Below, in pieces: positions 5,818-8,105 of a stretch of 8,105 nt of DNA. The number at the start of each line of letters is the position of its first letter. Within the stretch, counting starts at the first letter, position 1. The DNA lies in the NCBI GenBank assembly GCA_047617305.1, contig JBLGCL010000134.1:1-8105 (forward strand), given 5' to 3'. Below the pieces are notes generated by a model. The model did not search any database. It was not told the origin of the DNA and saw only the letters and a list, made by a program, of their open reading frames with translations. The stretch comes from DATFIX01 sp047617305 (GTDB lineage: Archaea; Halobacteriota; Halobacteria; Halobacteriales; Natrialbaceae). The position numbers and the translations under genes are program-made.

Positions 5818-6918
5818 TCAGGCGCGATCGAGCAGGTATTTATCGATCGGATCCCGGAGCTCCCCCGTGATCGCCTCGAAACAGTCCGTCGCCGTCACGA
5901 GGCCCTGCACCGTGTCGTCCTCGAGTACCACCGCGAGTTCCTGGTTTTCGGCCTGGAACTGGTCGATGACGTCGCTGATCGCGGCGGTCGCGGTAACGGT
6001 CATCGGCGGTGCGGCAACGTCGGCGAGGTCGAGGTCGCCGCTCTCGAGTTCGTCCCGCACTCGTAACAGTGCTGGAGCGTACACGACGCCACGGACGTCC
6101 TCCAGTTCCGCGCCGACCAGCGGGAACCGGGCGTGGGGGTGCGATTGCACGCGGTCCAGGTTCGTCTCCAGTTCGTCAGCCGTCGAGAGTGCGATCACGG
6201 CCTCCCGATCGACCATCACCTCCTCGACGGGGGTGGTGCCGATCTCGAGCGCGTTGATCACCTCCTCCCGGCGCTCGTCGGACAGGCCGAGGTTGCTGAG
6301 GGACTCGCCCATCTGTCGCCGGAGTTCGGCCCGCGTGGACGGCATGGCGTGCTCGCCCTCCTCCATCTCTTCCTCCGCCCACGATCGGTCGATCGTCACC
6401 CCGAAGAGCCCGAGTAACCCCTTCGCGGCGCGGTCCGACACGTAGATGACCGGCCACATCAGCTTGGTCCACCAGTAGAGGATCGGTGCACCGTACTTCG
6501 CGACGAATTGCGTGCGCTCGACGCCAAGGTACGTCGGCGCCTGCTCCCCGATGATGACGTGCAGGAGGTTGATGACGGCGAGCGCCACGACGACGGAGAG
6601 CGCCGTGTGGCCACCCCCGGCTGCTGACGCCAGTCCCATCGCGATGAGGGCCGGGTCGATCACTGCGGCCAGCGCGGGTTCTGCGACCACCCCGAGGCCG
6701 ACGCTCGATACCGTGATCCCCACCTGACAGCCGGACAGGAAGATCTCCAGTCGCTCGGTCATCTCCCACGCCCGTTCGAGTCCACGCGAGCCAGTAAACT
6801 CGCCCTCCGAGAACTGTCGAACGCGGGTCATCGCGAACTCGATCGTGACGAAGTACCCGTTCGACAGGAGCAGGATCGCGCCGCCGACCAGTTTCAGCAT
6901 CGTAACGATGTCGACCAT
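5818..6918 (-). CDS. CNNM/CorC-type membrane protein (DUF21 plus CBS pair), likely Mg/Co transport or homeostasis
   Basis: A 366-residue protein of the CNNM/CorB-CorC (hemolysin-like) family, whose members move or control Mg2+ and related cations. The N-terminal CNNM domain (about 1-175) has hydrophobic segments near 4-28, 61-88, 105-124 and 143-172. Characteristic stretches are SNGYFVTIEFAMTRVR (19-34), GITVSSVGLGVVAEP (67-81) and IIGEQAPTYLG; polar residues in these helices bind Mg2+ in studied homologues. Two CBS motifs follow (about 231-285 and 301-356), where adenine nucleotides usually bind. The chain ends right after the second CBS, so the C-terminal CorC_HlyC domain is missing; shorter versions of this kind occur in archaea. 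I chose ATG 6918 because TTTTATT (plus 6944-6950) lies 29 nt upstream; the in-frame TTG at 6945 overlaps that TATA element. The gene is divergent from the dehydrogenase gene. Confidence 0.92.
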   Translation of the reverse strand: MVDIVTMLKLVGGAILLLSNGYFVTIEFAMTRVRQFSEGEFTGSRGLERAWEMTERLEIFLSGCQVGITVSSVGLGVVAEPALAAVIDPALIAMGLASAAGGGHTALSVVVALAVINLLHVIIGEQAPTYLGVERTQFVAKYGAPILYWWTKLMWPVIYVSDRAAKGLLGLFGVTIDRSWAEEEMEEGEHAMPSTRAELRRQMGESLSNLGLSDERREEVINALEIGTTPVEEVMVDREAVIALSTADELETNLDRVQSHPHARFPLVGAELEDVRGVVYAPALLRVRDELESGDLDLADVAAPPMTVTATAAISDVIDQFQAENQELAVVLEDDTVQGLVTATDCFEAITGELRDPIDKYLLDRA

Positions 6919-6943
6919 TTTACCTGGCCTATCTTCGACTCGC

Positions 6944-6950
6944 AATAAAA
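6944..6950 (-). promoter_or_regulatory. TATA box of the CNNM gene
   Basis: Minus-strand TTTTATT is centred 29 nt before ATG 6918. It is the best-looking TATA element in the window, implies a leaderless mRNA, and excludes the longer TTG-initiated reading. Confidence 0.65.
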
Positions 6951-6953
6951 CCT

Positions 6954-6970
6954 ATCGGCTCGGAGCCAAT
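6954..6970. promoter_or_regulatory. Candidate operator: 17-bp near-palindrome abutting the CNNM TATA box
   Basis: ATCGGCTCGGAGCCAAT has perfect 5-bp arms GGCTC/GAGCC around a single central G, plus outer AT/AT pairs and one mismatch. It lies 3 bp upstream of the TATA element, across the BRE position. A dimeric regulator bound here would block or help TFB and so control the CNNM gene, and perhaps the divergent dehydrogenase gene about 100 bp away. Which protein binds is not visible. Confidence 0.4.
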
Positions 6971-7033
6971 ACAATCGGGTGGCGGTTCGTCGGTCCCTTC
7001 GAAGGTTCCTGTCGCTCGCACGATCGACCCCTC

Positions 7034-7044
7034 GATTCTTTGTG
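7034..7044 (+). promoter_or_regulatory. Weak putative TATA-like element for the dehydrogenase gene
   Basis: GATTCTTTGTG is centred about 28 nt before ATG 7067, the only T-rich patch at a suitable distance in this GC-rich gap. It would give a leaderless transcript. The match to a TATA consensus is poor. Confidence 0.35.
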
Positions 7045-7066
7045 CCCGCCCCACGAACGGCCATCG

Positions 7067-7975
7067 ATGACCGACGACGCGGATGCCGATCCGGTCACAG
7101 CAACGGACGAATCGACGGGCGACGAAACCGGTGCCGTCTCCGGGCTGCAGGACCCCGACACGGTCCTGATCACCGGCTGTTCCTCGGGGATCGGACGGGC
7201 GACGGCCCTCGACTTCCTCGAGGCGGACTGGACCGTCTACGCGACGGCCCGCGACTCGTCCGACGTCGAGGAGCTCGCCCAGGCGGGCTGTGAGACCGCC
7301 GAGCTCGACGTGACCGACGACGACGCCGTCGAGCGCGTGGTCGACCGGATCCTCGAGGAACAGGGCCACATCGACTGCCTCGTGAACAACGCCGGCTACG
7401 CCCAGATGGGGCCGATCGAGGACGTGCCGGTCGAGGACCTTCACGGCCAGTTCGACGTGAACGTCTACGGTCCCCACCGCCTGACGCGGGCGGTTCTGCC
7501 ACACATGCGGGAGGCCGAGGACGGGACGATTGTCAACGTCTCGAGCGTTTCCGGTCGGCTCTCGATCCCCGGTAGCGGCGTCTATTCGGGCTCGAAGTTC
7601 GCCCTGGAAGCGATGAGCGAGGCGCTCCGGGGGGAGGTCCAGCCCTTCGGGATCGACGTCGTCCTCGTCGAACCGGGCCCCGTCGTGACGAACTTCCAGG
7701 GTCGCGTCGAGGACGAGGTGGACGGCCTGCCACGGAGCGAGGCCTACGCCGACGTCTACGAGATCATGGACGACTACGAGGCGATCGGCGGGGCGGGCCC
7801 GCTGGCCGTGGAACCGGAGGCCGTCGCCCGGGCGATCCTGAACGCGGCCTCCTGTACCGAACCGGCACCTCGCTACCCGGTCGGCCCCCTGGCGAAGTAC
7901 GGCCTCCTGGCCAGGTTCGTGCCGGATCCGATCCGGGACCGCGTGATCGGCATCGCGCGGCGGGTGCTCGCCTGA
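7067..7975 (+). CDS. Classical short-chain dehydrogenase/reductase (SDR)
   Basis: A 302-residue NAD(P)-dependent oxidoreductase with a Rossmann fold. After an acidic, Thr/Asp-rich N-terminal tail of about 29 residues come VLITGCSSGIGRATA with the TGxxxGIG nucleotide motif (36-43), Arg62 after the second strand (YATARD), which favours NADP, DVT at 81-83, NNAG (107-110), Asn132, catalytic Ser160 in NVSSVSG, and Tyr173/Lys177 in YSGSK. The PGPVVTNF segment (203-210) and a long substrate-side region follow. Length and motifs fit the classical SDR group (retinol- or ketoacyl-type reductases), and all catalytic residues are present; the substrate cannot be told. The frame is open well upstream of 7067, but ATG 7067 is preferred because the upstream part would run through the divergent promoter and the CNNM gene and is not protein-like. 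The next gene begins 18 nt after the stop on the same strand. Confidence 0.95.
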   Translation: MTDDADADPVTATDESTGDETGAVSGLQDPDTVLITGCSSGIGRATALDFLEADWTVYATARDSSDVEELAQAGCETAELDVTDDDAVERVVDRILEEQGHIDCLVNNAGYAQMGPIEDVPVEDLHGQFDVNVYGPHRLTRAVLPHMREAEDGTIVNVSSVSGRLSIPGSGVYSGSKFALEAMSEALRGEVQPFGIDVVLVEPGPVVTNFQGRVEDEVDGLPRSEAYADVYEIMDDYEAIGGAGPLAVEPEAVARAILNAASCTEPAPRYPVGPLAKYGLLARFVPDPIRDRVIGIARRVLA

Positions 7976-7993
7976 GGCCGAGAAGAGGGACCG

Positions 7994-8105
7994 ATGGTCG
8001 ACATCGAGAACCGCGACCCCCTCGCCGGATCGATCGCCCGAGAACTCGGGCTCGACTGCGTGGCAGCAGGGATCGAGGCCGTGCTCCCCGACCGCGTGAT
8101 CAGGG
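7994..8105 (+). CDS. Probable glycerate 2-kinase (DUF4147/MOFRL family), N-terminal fragment
   Basis: The first 37 codons of a gene leaving the window on the right. The protein starts MVDIENRDPLAGSIARELGL and continues with DCVAAGIEAVLPDRVI. This resembles from memory the N-terminus of haloarchaeal glycerate kinases of the DUF4147/MOFRL family (pattern A..LDCLEAGIEAA.PERVV), which phosphorylate glycerate to 2-phosphoglycerate. No catalytic motif is inside the window, so the assignment rests on this short stretch. GAGGGA at 7985-7990 is a possible but closely spaced ribosome binding site. The 18-nt gap after the dehydrogenase stop suggests co-transcription; a reductase next to a glycerate kinase would suit hydroxypyruvate or glycerate metabolism, but this is inference. 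Confidence 0.6.
   Translation, partial: MVDIENRDPLAGSIARELGLDCVAAGIEAVLPDRVIR

Noticed and set aside
6919..6945. Longer CNNM protein from a TTG start at 6945
   Set aside because: The TTG lies inside the TATA-like element TTTTATT, and ATG 6918 is at the proper distance from it.

Overview
The window reads as a piece of haloarchaeal chromosome (class Halobacteria). GC is very high, GC ending codons dominate, and the proteins are rich in Asp and Glu. Several genes carry a T-rich, TATA-like element about 25-32 nt before the start codon with almost no leader, which is typical of leaderless haloarchaeal transcripts. One gene encodes a Tat-plus-lipobox lipoprotein. I cannot fix the genus from the sequence.

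Left part (1-2700): a minus-strand group. It starts at 2134 with a small charged, probably coiled-coil protein of unknown function. Next comes a family X DNA polymerase with a C-terminal PHP domain (PolX), which runs off the left edge. Upstream is a poorly coding stretch. Its outer part holds a 40-residue two-knuckle zinc protein on the minus strand (2436-2558), a hairpin, and a plus-strand open frame with coding-like composition but no start.

Middle (2700-5751): plus-strand genes. A rhomboid protease with an N-terminal AN1 zinc finger overlaps by one base the start of an endonuclease V gene. A short promoter-bearing gap follows, then a Tat-exported lipoprotein and, 6 nt later, a winged-helix regulator anchored by two C-terminal membrane helices.

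Right part (5752-8105): a CNNM/CorC-type membrane protein with a CBS pair lies on the minus strand and converges on the regulator. It is divergent from a classical short-chain dehydrogenase. Eighteen bases after that gene a further reading frame begins that looks like the start of a glycerate 2-kinase and leaves the window.

Two recognised DNA-repair genes (PolX and endonuclease V) flank the rhomboid. Most of the window is ordinary chromosomal gene content. I see no mobile element, CRISPR array, tRNA or rRNA. The least explained parts are the 2135-2700 interval, the lipoprotein/membrane-regulator pair, and a near-palindrome touching the CNNM gene's promoter.
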